A stretch of DNA of 64,000 bases from Corynebacterium sp. p3-SID1056 (lineage in GTDB: Bacteria; Actinomycetota; Actinomycetes; Mycobacteriales; Mycobacteriaceae), in assembly GCF_025152525.1 (NCBI RefSeq), contig NZ_JALXXL010000012.1:5084-69083 (forward strand), in the 5' to 3' direction. Below, one piece after another: positions 8,715-16,733 of this stretch. Position 1 is the first letter of the stretch. Each line of letters starts with the position of its first letter. A program made the translations under genes and the position numbers. Under the pieces are notes generated by a model. The model was not told the origin of the DNA and did not search any database. It saw only the letters and a list, made by a program, of their open reading frames with translations.

Positions 8715-9548
8715 CTACGCCCCGGCTCCCGTAATCCGACGCGCCTGCCACGCCCCGATGCCGCGGCAGACCACGTAGATCCCGAAAGAGACGAACGCGA
8801 CCAGCACGCTGACGGGTAGCCCGGGCGCGAGCGAGAGCACGAAGCCGCCGACGGCCGCGACTTCGGCGAAGAGCACCGATAGCAGCACCGCGAGCTTCGG
8901 GTTGGCGGTCACAGCGACGGCGCTCGCGCCGGGCGTGATCAATAGCGCCATGACCAGCAGCACGCCGACGATCTGCACGCTGTTGGCCGCGGCCAGGCCG
9001 ACCAGAACGGCGAACACGGTCGCCATGGTACGCACCCGCACGCCGGTTGCTGCGGCCATCACCGGGTCGATCGAGGAAAACAGCAGCGGCCGCCACAGTG
9101 CGATCACCGCGGCAACCACCACGACGGTGGTGATCGCGAGTGCCCACACGCTTGTCTGCGCTACGCCTACCACCTGCCCCGTGAGCAGCGACATCGCGAT
9201 GCTGGAGTTGCCCGGGTAGAGGTAGATGCACAGCACGGAAATGCCCATGCCGAAGCTCATCACCACGCCGACGGCGGAGTCGTTGCCGCCTTTGAATCCC
9301 AAAAGGGCGAGCGCAATCGCGGCGGCGATGGAGCCGGCCACCGCGCCGAGGGAGACGTTGAACCCGATGAGCAGGGCGGCGGCGGCCCCCATGAGCGCGA
9401 GCTCGGAGGTCGCGTGCACAGCAAAGGACATCTGCCGCATCACGATGAGCGGGGCGAGCACCCCGGAGAGCATGCCGAGCAGCGCGCAGGCCACCAGCGA
9501 GGTGAGCACGAAGTCCTGCGAGAGCAGGTACACGGTGGTGTCCCACAT
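8715..9548 (-). CDS. metal ABC transporter permease (zinc/manganese type)
   Basis: Inner-membrane permease of an ABC-3 family metal importer. The 277-residue protein is strongly hydrophobic with eight or nine predicted helices and the family pattern MRQMSFAVHATSELALMGAA near the N-terminus and VGVLLVMALLITPGASA in the second half. It is the last gene of a three-gene minus-strand operon with the ATPase (TGATG stop/start overlap at 9546-9550) and a histidine-rich solute-binding lipoprotein, which points to zinc. Confidence 0.9.
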   Translation of the reverse strand: MWDTTVYLLSQDFVLTSLVACALLGMLSGVLAPLIVMRQMSFAVHATSELALMGAAAALLIGFNVSLGAVAGSIAAAIALALLGFKGGNDSAVGVVMSFGMGISVLCIYLYPGNSSIAMSLLTGQVVGVAQTSVWALAITTVVVVAAVIALWRPLLFSSIDPVMAAATGVRVRTMATVFAVLVGLAAANSVQIVGVLLVMALLITPGASAVAVTANPKLAVLLSVLFAEVAAVGGFVLSLAPGLPVSVLVAFVSFGIYVVCRGIGAWQARRITGAGA

Positions 9549-10198
9549 CAGATGATCACCGTCTTTCCGCCGGCGCGGACGACCTGGACGGGCGCGCCGT
9601 AGAGCTCGGAGAGCACGTCGGATTGTAAGACCTCGTCGGCGGTGCCGAGGACGTGGCCGCCGGGCGCGATGTAGAGGACTTTGTCCACGACGTCGATGAC
9701 GGGGTCGATGGAGTGGGTGACCATGGCCACCGCCGCCCCTGACTTCCTGAAGCGGGCGATGGTGTGGCGCTGGCGGGCCACGTCGAGGGACAGGAAGGGC
9801 TCATCGGCCAGGATGAGTTCGGGGTTTTGCGCAAACGCCTGGGTTTGACGCACGAGTTGTTGTTGGCCGCCGGAGAGGCGGCCGACGTGGGCGTCGATAA
9901 GCGAGGAGGCCCCGACGTAGTCGAGCAAGTTCTCGGGCTCGCCCCCGGCGAGCGCAACGAGGTCGCGCACGCGCGCCGGGAGGTGGGCGGGGAACATCTG
10001 CTGCTGCGGGATGTAGCCCACGCGGCCGCCGAGCGTGACTGTGCCGGAGTCGAGCCGCTGCATGCCGAGCGCGGCGCGAAGCAGCGTTGACTTGCCGGAG
10101 CCGTTGGGCCCGAGGATGGCGAGGAACTCGCCGGGGTGAAGGTCGCAGGTGATGTCGCGCCACAGCGGCGCGATCGTGGCGCTACGCAGCTGCAGCAT
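9548..10198 (-). CDS. metal ABC transporter ATP-binding protein
   Basis: Cytoplasmic ATPase of the metal importer; 216 residues. Visible motifs: Walker A GPNGSGKST, Q-loop (GYIPQQQ), signature LSGGQQQLV, Walker B LILADEPFLSLD and the switch His (AMVTHS). The ATG at 10198 (MLQLRSATI) lies 17 bases inside the end of the upstream solute-binding protein gene, and its stop overlaps the start of the permease gene. The three subunits are therefore translationally coupled. Confidence 0.9.
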   Translation of the reverse strand: MLQLRSATIAPLWRDITCDLHPGEFLAILGPNGSGKSTLLRAALGMQRLDSGTVTLGGRVGYIPQQQMFPAHLPARVRDLVALAGGEPENLLDYVGASSLIDAHVGRLSGGQQQLVRQTQAFAQNPELILADEPFLSLDVARQRHTIARFRKSGAAVAMVTHSIDPVIDVVDKVLYIAPGGHVLGTADEVLQSDVLSELYGAPVQVVRAGGKTVII

Positions 10199-11045
10199 TG
10201 AGTTGGTCAAGGATCTCCTGGAAGTAGTCGAAGAAGTTGGTGCCGCCCTGCGGGGTCTCGGTGATGTCGACGACCGGCACGCCGGCCTCCTTTGCCGCGG
10301 CGACAAGCCGCTCGGAGACGGCGTTGGGGGACTGGGAGTTGTTGATCAGGATGTCGGCGTCCTTGACGGCCTCGAGCGCCTCGGCGACGGCGGCCGCGGA
10401 AGGCTCAGAGTGGTTCAGCGTTGCGTGGCGGTAGGACTCCGGGGTGGCGTCGTGAAGTGCGGATTCCTCTACGATCGCGTCGGCGATCGGGTGGGTCTGG
10501 ACGACCTTTGCCTCCGGCAGCGCGGCCAGGGACGCATCGATGCCGGCGAGTTTCTCGTCGAGCGAGTCGCCGCCGAGCTGGCTTGCGACGTCGCGGATGG
10601 CCTCGGTGGAGTACCAGATGTGCTCGTTTTCCTCGCCGTGCTCGTGCTCATGCTCGCCGTGCTCATGCTCGCCGTGCTCATGATCGTGCTCGTGGTCGTG
10701 CGCCTCGGCCGGCGGCAGGGCGGTGACCAGCGTTCCTTTCGCTGCCGAGTAGAGGGCCGCGTCGTAGGCGCCGCCGTTGGCCACCACGGTTGCGGCCTCG
10801 GCGATTTTGGCCAGGTCGGCGGCGGTGGGCTCGTACTCGTGGGGGTCGGTCGACGGATTGTCGATGATCGCTTCGACCTCGTTGCCGGTGGCGGCCGAGG
10901 CGACGTCGGCCCAGACCTGGGTGGTGGCGACCATCGCGCCGTCGCCAGTTTCGCCGCTGCCTTGAGCGGCGTTCTGCTCAGCGTCCTGCGCGCCGCAGGC
11001 GGTGAGGGTGAGTGCGAAGGCAACTGCTGCGATCCGTTTTAGCAT
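10182..11045 (-). CDS. zinc ABC transporter solute-binding lipoprotein (ZnuA-like)
   Basis: 287 residues. Signal MLKRIAAVAFALTLTACG ends in a lipobox (LTAC). The mature protein is a cluster A-I metal-binding protein with the first His ligand in DPHEYEPT, a long flexible loop of alternating His/Glu (HDHEHDHEHGEHEHGEHEHE) typical of zinc rather than manganese binders, a QTHPIADAI ligand motif and a late NNSQSPN segment. The ATG at 11045 was preferred because it places the signal peptide directly at the N-terminus; in-frame ATGs at 11054 and 11081 are possible. An imperfect palindrome 21 bases upstream may be the zinc-responsive operator. Confidence 0.88.
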   Translation of the reverse strand: MLKRIAAVAFALTLTACGAQDAEQNAAQGSGETGDGAMVATTQVWADVASAATGNEVEAIIDNPSTDPHEYEPTAADLAKIAEAATVVANGGAYDAALYSAAKGTLVTALPPAEAHDHEHDHEHGEHEHGEHEHEHGEENEHIWYSTEAIRDVASQLGGDSLDEKLAGIDASLAALPEAKVVQTHPIADAIVEESALHDATPESYRHATLNHSEPSAAAVAEALEAVKDADILINNSQSPNAVSERLVAAAKEAGVPVVDITETPQGGTNFFDYFQEILDQLNAAAA

Positions 11046-11065
11046 GCTGCCCATCAAACCACTAA

Positions 11066-11080
11066 TGGAAACGATTTTCA
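11066..11080. promoter_or_regulatory. candidate operator between the zinc ABC operon and the LacI-type gene
   Basis: The 15-mer TGGAAACGATTTTCA is an imperfect palindrome with five of seven pairs matching. It resembles Zur boxes of actinobacteria (TGAAAATGATTTTCA type), which would suit the zinc operon. It also has the central AAACGNTTT character of LacI-family operators, which would suit autoregulation of the divergent regulator. Sequence alone does not decide. Confidence 0.45.
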
Positions 11081-11106
11081 AAACAATGGGCGGGTACTAT
11101 AGCGGC

Positions 11107-12126
11107 ATGCCCGCGACGCTCGCCTCCATCGCCGCCGACCTCGGCATCTCCCGCACGACGGTCTCGAATGCGTATAACCACCCGGATCAGCTCTCGCCGG
11201 CTCTGCGTCGACGCATCCTCTCCTACGCCGAGGCGCGTGGCTACACCGGGCCGAACCCGCACGCGCGCTCGCTGCGCACCCAGCGCACCGCGGCGCTCGG
11301 GGTGGTGCTCACGGAGCACTTGAGCTTCGCCTTCGAGGACCGTGCCTCGGTCGACTTCCTCGCTGGCGTGGCGGACTCCAGCGAGTACGCGCTCACCCTC
11401 ATTCCTACCGGGGTGAGCGTGCGCGACGCGATTGTCGACGGCGTCATTGTCTACTCCGTGCCCGAAGGCGCGCACATGCTTCTCGACGCCCAGTCGCGCA
11501 ACCTCCCCCTTATCATCTGCGACCAGCCCACGGGCGTTGCCGGCGTGCCGTACGTGGGCATCGACGACGCGAAAGCGATCGCCCCTGCGGCCGAGGCGCT
11601 TGTCGCCGCCGGGCACAGACGTATCGGGATCTTGGCGAAGCGCCTGTTTAGCACCCCCACCAACGGGTTCGTCGCGCCCACGGACATCGACGCCGCCGAC
11701 CTGCACGTCCAGCGCGCCCGCATCCGCGGCGCGCTCGACGTCTTCACCGCCGCTGGCATCACGGCGGTACCCGTGGTCACGCGCGATCAGAACGATTTGG
11801 CCGCGGCTACCGACGGCGCGCGTGAACTGCTCGAGACCCACCCGGAACTTACGGCTGTGCTGTGTACGACTGACTCCATGGCGCTCGGTGTGATCGAGTA
11901 CTGCCGCGGCCGTCGAGCCATCCCCGAGGAGCTGTCGGTGACCGGCTTCGACGGCATCGGCGTGCCGGGGCTGACCACGGTTGTACAACCCAATCGCCGC
12001 AAAGGGGAGGTCGCGGCGATGCTCGTGCGTTCGCTGATCGAGGGCCGCCCGCAGCGACGCGAGCGTACGCTGCTGCCTACGACCTTCCTGCAAGGTACGA
12101 GCGTCGCTCCCGCGCCAGCTGGCTAA
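11107..12126 (+). CDS. ipsA: LacI-family transcriptional regulator, IpsA-like
   Basis: 339 residues: an N-terminal LacI helix-turn-helix (ATLASIAADLGISRTTVSNA... hinge ILSYAEARGYTGPNPHARSL) and a periplasmic-binding-protein-like effector domain ending VTGFDGIGVPGLTTVVQPN. C. glutamicum has an inositol-responsive LacI regulator, IpsA, next to otsB and a zinc-type ABC operon, exactly the context here, so the orthology is by synteny and family. IpsA controls inositol-1-phosphate synthase and hence mycothiol and cell-wall inositol lipids. TACTAT at 11095-11100 stands six bases before the ATG at 11107, so the mRNA is probably leaderless. Its 3' end overlaps the convergent otsB by 50 bases. Confidence 0.8.
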   Translation: MPATLASIAADLGISRTTVSNAYNHPDQLSPALRRRILSYAEARGYTGPNPHARSLRTQRTAALGVVLTEHLSFAFEDRASVDFLAGVADSSEYALTLIPTGVSVRDAIVDGVIVYSVPEGAHMLLDAQSRNLPLIICDQPTGVAGVPYVGIDDAKAIAPAAEALVAAGHRRIGILAKRLFSTPTNGFVAPTDIDAADLHVQRARIRGALDVFTAAGITAVPVVTRDQNDLAAATDGARELLETHPELTAVLCTTDSMALGVIEYCRGRRAIPEELSVTGFDGIGVPGLTTVVQPNRRKGEVAAMLVRSLIEGRPQRRERTLLPTTFLQGTSVAPAPAG

Positions 12127-12835
12127 GCAGCTGCGCCATCGCGGACACATCGTCGACGCAGTAGCGCGCGCGGCTTTCCTGCGCGCCCACCTTCACGCCG
12201 ACATCCGGGCCCTGGTCAAGCACGTCCATAGCAGTTTCGTCCGTGGTGTCATCGCCCGCGAACAACGTGGCGGCAAACTCCTGCTTGCGCTGGGCAAGCC
12301 ACGTTCCCTTCGTCACGTCGACAGCGGAGAACTCCACCACGTTGTGCCCGGGCGTCACGGGGTGCGCGCCGGTGTCCAAGGCGAGCGCGTCGGCCAAGAG
12401 CTGTTGCGCGAGATGCGGGTCTGAAGCGGCGAGTGGGGCGACGTGCAGCACGCGCTGATACGGCTTTTCCTCCACGTAAGCGGGCGGGGTGGCGATGCGC
12501 TCAAGCGCGCGCCCGATGCGCTCGAGGTAGGCGGCGTCGGCCGGCGAGAGCGTCGGGCCTGGCTCGGCGCCGTGGGAGCCGACGCGCACCAGCCCTGCAA
12601 GCTCCGGCGTGGCGGGGAGGACCTTGGCAAGGCCGTCGAGGTGGCGACCGCTCAGGACAACAACCTCGGTCGCCTCAAGGCGGAGCAGGCTCGCAATCGC
12701 CGCGAGCGCTTCCGGGTTCGGGCGCACCGCGTAGGCGTCGGTGTTGAGCTCGGCGAGCGTGCCGTCGAAATCGAGGCAGACGAGAAGCGACTCCGCGCGG
12801 GCGAGGGTGGCGATGGCGCTGTCGAGCGAACTCAT
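12077..12835 (-). CDS. otsB: trehalose-6-phosphate phosphatase
   Basis: HAD-superfamily phosphatase converting trehalose 6-phosphate to trehalose, a compatible solute and the mycolate carrier of the corynebacterial envelope. The 252-residue protein has the HAD motifs LVCLDFDGTLAEL (nucleophile Asp), VVVLSGRHLDGL, and LFAGDDTTDETAMDVL (metal-binding acids). The ATG at 12833-12835 overlaps the stop of the preceding lipoprotein gene as ATGA. The C-terminus overlaps the convergent LacI-type gene by 50 bp. Confidence 0.92.
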   Translation of the reverse strand: MSSLDSAIATLARAESLLVCLDFDGTLAELNTDAYAVRPNPEALAAIASLLRLEATEVVVLSGRHLDGLAKVLPATPELAGLVRVGSHGAEPGPTLSPADAAYLERIGRALERIATPPAYVEEKPYQRVLHVAPLAASDPHLAQQLLADALALDTGAHPVTPGHNVVEFSAVDVTKGTWLAQRKQEFAATLFAGDDTTDETAMDVLDQGPDVGVKVGAQESRARYCVDDVSAMAQLLSQLARERRSYLAGRS

Positions 12836-13251
12836 AGCGACATCAGCCGCACGCTCGGCGGATTGACCGCGTCTTCCGTGGAGGTCCACACGAGCTCGGT
12901 GTCGGTGAGCTGCTCGGTGCGGAACTGCGCGCCGGGAACGAGGATGCTGGTCAGCTGCTCGTGGACGTGGCGGGCTCCGCCCTCGCAGTCGCCCGCGTCG
13001 CCGACCTCCACCTCGTCGATGGTGAAGGTGTCGTCCTCAGTGGTGATCGTTGCTTTTAAGGGCGCGCAGGCGGTGTCGCCGTCGAGTTCGCTTTCGCTGA
13101 TGCGGAAGTGGGCCAGCCCCGCGGCGTCGGCAAGCAGGGCCCCGGGCTCGGCGGGATCCGTATGGACGGCGACGATCTGCCAGTCGGGTGCGGCCCCGCA
13201 CGCGGCGAGCGGCAGGGCGAGTGCGAGGGCGAGGGCGCGGACGGGTTTCAT
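12832..13251 (-). CDS. small lipoprotein within the trehalose operon, unknown function
   Basis: 139 residues with a short lipoprotein signal (MKPVRALALALALPLAACG, lipobox LAAC) and a mature domain of about 120 residues with three cysteines (TACAPLK, GDCEGG plus the lipidated one). It matches no family I can name. It is joined by ATGA overlaps to otsA upstream and otsB downstream, so it is made with the trehalose enzymes. Other corynebacteria have a small exported protein in the same place, as I recall, so the position appears conserved. A role in envelope trehalose handling is only inference. Confidence 0.72.
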   Translation of the reverse strand: MKPVRALALALALPLAACGAAPDWQIVAVHTDPAEPGALLADAAGLAHFRISESELDGDTACAPLKATITTEDDTFTIDEVEVGDAGDCEGGARHVHEQLTSILVPGAQFRTEQLTDTELVWTSTEDAVNPPSVRLMSL

Positions 13252-14513
13252 AGGGCCTCCAAGAACGACGCCGCCCAGGCGTCAACATCGTGCGTGGTCA
13301 CCCACTCGTACATGGCGCGCATGCGCTGCGGGTCGGGGTGGGCGGCGGACTGCATCGCGCGGACGATTGAGTCCACCTCGAAAGGATTGCACAGGTAGGC
13401 CTCGTGCAGCTCCACCGCAGCGCCCGCGAACTCGGAGAGCACGAGCGCGCCGCTGCCGTCCGGGTGGCAGGCCACGTACTCCTTTGCCACCAAGTTCATC
13501 CCGTCTTTAAACGGCGTGACCAGCATGATGTCGGCTGCCGCGTAGAAACTGCCCAGCTCCTCTTTGGCCACCCCGTGGTGGACGTAGTGGATCACCGGGC
13601 GGCCGATCCGGCCGAAGCGTCCGTTGATGCGGCCGACTGCCGCCTCGACCTCGCGCCGGGTTTTCCGGTAGTGCTCGATGCGCTCGCGCGAAGGGGTGGC
13701 CAGCTGGATCAGCGTGGCATCGACGCCGGACTCGAGCAATTGCTCGAAGGCGAGCAGGCGTTGCAAGATGCCCTTGGTGTAGTCCATCCGGTCCACGCCC
13801 AGCATGAGCAGCTCCGGGTCGCCGACGGCCTCGCGCACCCGCGCGGGATCGCCAGGAGTGATTGCCTTGGGGTCGATGGAGATGGGGAACGTCCCGGTGC
13901 GAACGCTCGCGTCGGCGGGCAGCAGCCCGCGGAAGTTCTGCTCGTCGGTGCCGCGCTGGAAGCCGATCAGATCGCACGCCTCAAGCGAGCTGAGGATCTC
14001 CTCGCGCCACGGCAGCTGCCGAAACAAATCGGGGGAGGGGAAGGGAATATGCAGGAAAAATCCCACTTTGAGGTCGGGGCGCCGCTTTCGCAAAAGCCCC
14101 GGTACCAGCTGCAGCTGGTAGTCCTGCACCCACACTGTCGCGCCGTGCGCCGCCTGCTTTTCGACGCTCAACGCAAAGCGCTCGTTCACCGCCACGTAAC
14201 GCTCCCACCACGTCTGGTCGTACTGCGGGGCGACGATCAGATCGTGGTAAAGCGGCCACAGCGTGGAGTTGGAAAAGCCCTCGTAGAAGTCGGTGTAATC
14301 CGTCTCATCGAGGGCGACGGGGACAAGCTCAATCCCGCCTGCGCTGAAGGGGGCAAGCGAGGTATTCGTCTCGCCGGGCCAGCCGACCCAGCAGCCGCCG
14401 CGGGCACGCAGCACCGGCGCGAGCGCGGCAACCAGCCCACCCGGGGAGGCCTGCCAACGCTCCCCGACACGGTCGACGGGGAGACGGTTGGCCACCACCA
14501 CAAAGTCGTACAC
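13248..14513 (-). CDS. otsA: trehalose-6-phosphate synthase
   Basis: GT20 glycosyltransferase joining UDP-glucose and glucose 6-phosphate. Visible signatures: VVANRLPVDR, SPGGLVAAL, WVQDYQLQLVP, FLHIPFPSPDLFRQLPW, DRMDYTKGI (donor phosphate-binding Arg/Lys) and TPFKDGMNLVAKEYVA. At 421 residues it is shorter than E. coli OtsA (474). The GTG start at 14511-14513 puts VVANRLPVDR at residue 5, and no earlier start exists in frame before the upstream gene's stop two bases away. First enzyme of the OtsAB route, co-transcribed with the lysine-rich protein upstream. Confidence 0.92.
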   Translation of the reverse strand: MYDFVVVANRLPVDRVGERWQASPGGLVAALAPVLRARGGCWVGWPGETNTSLAPFSAGGIELVPVALDETDYTDFYEGFSNSTLWPLYHDLIVAPQYDQTWWERYVAVNERFALSVEKQAAHGATVWVQDYQLQLVPGLLRKRRPDLKVGFFLHIPFPSPDLFRQLPWREEILSSLEACDLIGFQRGTDEQNFRGLLPADASVRTGTFPISIDPKAITPGDPARVREAVGDPELLMLGVDRMDYTKGILQRLLAFEQLLESGVDATLIQLATPSRERIEHYRKTRREVEAAVGRINGRFGRIGRPVIHYVHHGVAKEELGSFYAAADIMLVTPFKDGMNLVAKEYVACHPDGSGALVLSEFAGAAVELHEAYLCNPFEVDSIVRAMQSAAHPDPQRMRAMYEWVTTHDVDAWAASFLEAL

Positions 14514-14515
14514 GC

Positions 14516-14890
14516 TTAGGACTTCTTCGCGGTCTTCTTCTTGGTGGCTTTCTTCTTCGTCGCCTTTTTCTTCGTGGCCTTCTTCTTGGTGGCTTTCTTC
14601 TTCGAAGCCTTCTTCTTCGTCGCCTTCTTCTTGGAGGCCTTCTTCTTAGTCGCCTTCTTCTTCGTGGAAGAGCTGGAGGTGTCTTCGTCCTCGTCGCCCA
14701 GGATCTCCTCGGCGTACTTCTTGTAGTTGAAGCCCTTCGGCTCCACTCCCAGCATGGACATCAGGGTGACCCCGTCGAAGAAGTCCTCGGCGTACGTTGC
14801 CACGATTCGCCGGGCGCCGGAAGCGGTCTGCTCCTCCATCTCATTGATGGCCTCTGGCGAGGGGCGGGAGTCGGTGATCTTCGGTGGCAC
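14516..14890 (-). CDS. histone H1-like lysine-rich protein
   Basis: 124 residues in two parts. Residues 1-65 form an acidic, helical region (EAINEMEEQTASGARRIVATYAEDFF...LGVEPKGFNYKKYAEEI). The tail from about residue 75 is made of nine or so near-perfect ATKKK/ASKKK pentads ending TAKKS, as in the C-terminal domains of histone H1 and bacterial Hc/HupB-like proteins. It probably binds DNA or RNA. The GTG start has AAGGAGG eight bases upstream. It lies two bases before otsA and so heads the trehalose operon. The DNA encoding the tail is a low-complexity repeat prone to length change. Confidence 0.75.
   Translation of the reverse strand: MPPKITDSRPSPEAINEMEEQTASGARRIVATYAEDFFDGVTLMSMLGVEPKGFNYKKYAEEILGDEDEDTSSSSTKKKATKKKASKKKATKKKASKKKATKKKATKKKATKKKATKKKTAKKS
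14522..14668 (-). repeat. 15-bp tandem coding repeat (Lys-rich tail)
   Basis: Imperfect tandem copies of a 15-bp unit encoding Ala-Thr/Ser-Lys-Lys-Lys on the minus strand (on the plus strand a TTCTTCTTGGTGGCC-type unit). Tail length is expected to vary between strains by slippage. It is a coding repeat, not a CRISPR. Confidence 0.8.
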
Positions 14891-14944
14891 TACGGGTTCC
14901 TCCTTGAATAAGACACAATCTCAACCGGCGATTCTACGCCAAAG

Positions 14945-16423
14945 CTAGTGGCGGCGGCGCCTCGGCCGCCGGGCAGCCGCCTCCGCGCGGCGAATCTGCT
15001 GGAAAGTCAGGCGTCCGGCACGCTTAAACGCGCGGTACGGGATGTAGAGCTCCGGGGCGCGGATCCGGCGCGCAACCCACTCGCCGAAGATCACGCCGCC
15101 GGCCAGCGCCATACAGGTGCCGATCGCCGTGAAGATGTTGGACAAGCCCACCACCATCTGCTCGTTGAGCACCGCGTAGAGTCCGCGGTAGATGCCGGAG
15201 CCCGGCAGAAAAGGAGTCACGCCGGCGACGGCGGTGATCACCGGGTTGATCAGCAGGCTACGAGAGATCAAACCACCGGCCAGACCGATGACGATTGCGC
15301 AGGCCGTGGTCGCCAGGAATGCGTCCGTGCCCAGCGGGATGAGGAAGACGTAGTAGATCATGGAGCCGGCGGCGGCCGTGAGCCCGGAAACGATGACGGC
15401 CTGGCGCTCCGCAAAACAGGTCACCGCGAACGACGCCGAGGCCAGCGCGCCACCGAGGATGCGCCAGCCCGCGCTGCTCAAGGAGGGCTTGCCCAGCATT
15501 GTCTCGAGCGGTGGTAGGCCGACGCCGAGGCTTTCCGCCACGTACAGGCCGATCGCGACGCCGGCGACGATGCCGCCCGAGGACAACATGGTCTGGAAGA
15601 AGCGGGAGGCGGCGGTGACGGGGGAGCCCGTGATGCCGTCGAAAAGCGATTGCACCAGCGTCAAACCGGCGAGCAGCACGATGATGCCCGAGGCGATGAC
15701 CTGGCTCGGCACGATGGTGTGCCCGATAGACGCGGAGAGGTCGTAGAACAGCGCCGCCGGGATTGTGGCGAGGAAGCCGCCGAGGACGCAGTGGTAGAAG
15801 TACGGCAGCGAGTTGTGCGACAGGACTTTGTTAAAGCCCATGATGAGGAACGCGGTGAGCCCGCCGACCAGTGCCATGAGCAAGTCTCCGCCCAAAAGGA
15901 TCGACACCGAGGCGCCCATCACCGTCCAGCCGGCGAGGTTGCGGGCGTTGCGGTGCGGGATCGGCTCGTTTTCGATTTCGTCGAGGATTTTCTCCGCAAC
16001 CTCCGGGCGGGTTGCGCCCGCGCGGATGGAGCGCATGAGCCGGTCGGCTTCCTGCAGCTTGCGGTAGTTCTCGCTCATCATCGTGACCACGCGGAAGACG
16101 TTGACCGGGGTGCGCCGCTCGATGCCGATGATGGTGTTCATCGTGATGGTGTTGACCGTGATGTCCACGTGGCAGTAGTGCAGGCCGTAGGAGGAAATGA
16201 CGGTGCGGATCTGCGCGATCGCGTCCGAAGACGTCGTGCCGTTGGCGATGAGGATCTCGCCGATGCGCGCGCCGATGTTCATCACGGCGGCCACCTGCGT
16301 GGGATCCGTCAGATCGACAGGGGCGAGGACCGAAGGGGGCGGGGAGGTGCGCGCCGCGTCAATCGTCGCGACGTGGCTGCGCGACCCCCGCATCCGCTGC
16401 CAGAGCTGCTCTACTTTCGTCAC
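14945..16423 (-). CDS. thrE: threonine/serine exporter ThrE
   Basis: Inner-membrane exporter for threonine and serine. The 492-residue product resembles C. glutamicum ThrE along its length: TIDAARTSPPPSVLAPVDLTD near the N-terminus, the soluble DUF1212 half (YCHVDITVNTITMNTIIGIE, ADRLMRSIRAGAT), then about ten helices (DUF3815 half, TPFLPGSGIYRGLYAVLNEQ) and a basic tail (EAAARRPRRRRH). The GTG start at 16423 follows a TAGTGT hexamer by seven bases, suggesting a leaderless mRNA; an ATG 30 bases later (16393) is the alternative. A tRNA-Thr gene reads the opposite way just upstream. Confidence 0.92.
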   Translation of the reverse strand: MTKVEQLWQRMRGSRSHVATIDAARTSPPPSVLAPVDLTDPTQVAAVMNIGARIGEILIANGTTSSDAIAQIRTVISSYGLHYCHVDITVNTITMNTIIGIERRTPVNVFRVVTMMSENYRKLQEADRLMRSIRAGATRPEVAEKILDEIENEPIPHRNARNLAGWTVMGASVSILLGGDLLMALVGGLTAFLIMGFNKVLSHNSLPYFYHCVLGGFLATIPAALFYDLSASIGHTIVPSQVIASGIIVLLAGLTLVQSLFDGITGSPVTAASRFFQTMLSSGGIVAGVAIGLYVAESLGVGLPPLETMLGKPSLSSAGWRILGGALASASFAVTCFAERQAVIVSGLTAAAGSMIYYVFLIPLGTDAFLATTACAIVIGLAGGLISRSLLINPVITAVAGVTPFLPGSGIYRGLYAVLNEQMVVGLSNIFTAIGTCMALAGGVIFGEWVARRIRAPELYIPYRAFKRAGRLTFQQIRRAEAAARRPRRRRH

Positions 16424-16491
16424 AGCCGAAACACTATCTCGTGGCGCTATTTCGCGCACGTATGGGGCAATGTGTAGAATTTGTGGGCACT

Positions 16492-16564
16492 GCTGGAGTG
16501 GCGCAATCGGTAGCGCAACGCACTTGTAATGCGTAGGTTGCGAGTTCAAGTCTCGTCTCCAGCT
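16492..16564 (+). tRNA. tRNA-Thr (anticodon TGT)
   Basis: 73-nt cloverleaf: acceptor GCTGGAG pairs with CTCCAGC at 16557-16563. The anticodon stem ACGCA/TGCGT holds loop CTTGTAA, anticodon TGT. The T-arm has GTTCAAG. CCA is not encoded. TAGAAT at 16475-16480 is a plausible -10 element. Confidence 0.95.
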
Positions 16565-16573
16565 CGGCATGAA

Positions 16574-16600
16574 AACCCCTCACCCTCGTGGTGAGGGGTT
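16574..16600 (+). terminator. rho-independent terminator after tRNA-Thr
   Basis: Perfect 11-bp stem AACCCCTCACC / GGTGAGGGGTT with loop CTCGT, followed by TCGTGTGTG. It begins ten bases after the tRNA. Confidence 0.8.
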
Positions 16601-16733
16601 TCGTGTGTGCGGCCTCGGCTTCATTGGCATTACCCCCGCTATTACTTGTCGCCCCCAAGACAACGTTCAGCAAACGTACAGTGGTGGGGAGTTAAATGGG
16701 CACTTGCTGTTCACACAAAAAGGAGTAGAAGAC

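Noticed and set aside
14522..14668. Regular 15-bp repeats that could suggest a CRISPR or satellite
   Set aside because: The units are contiguous without spacers and encode the Lys-rich tail in frame; no cas genes nearby.
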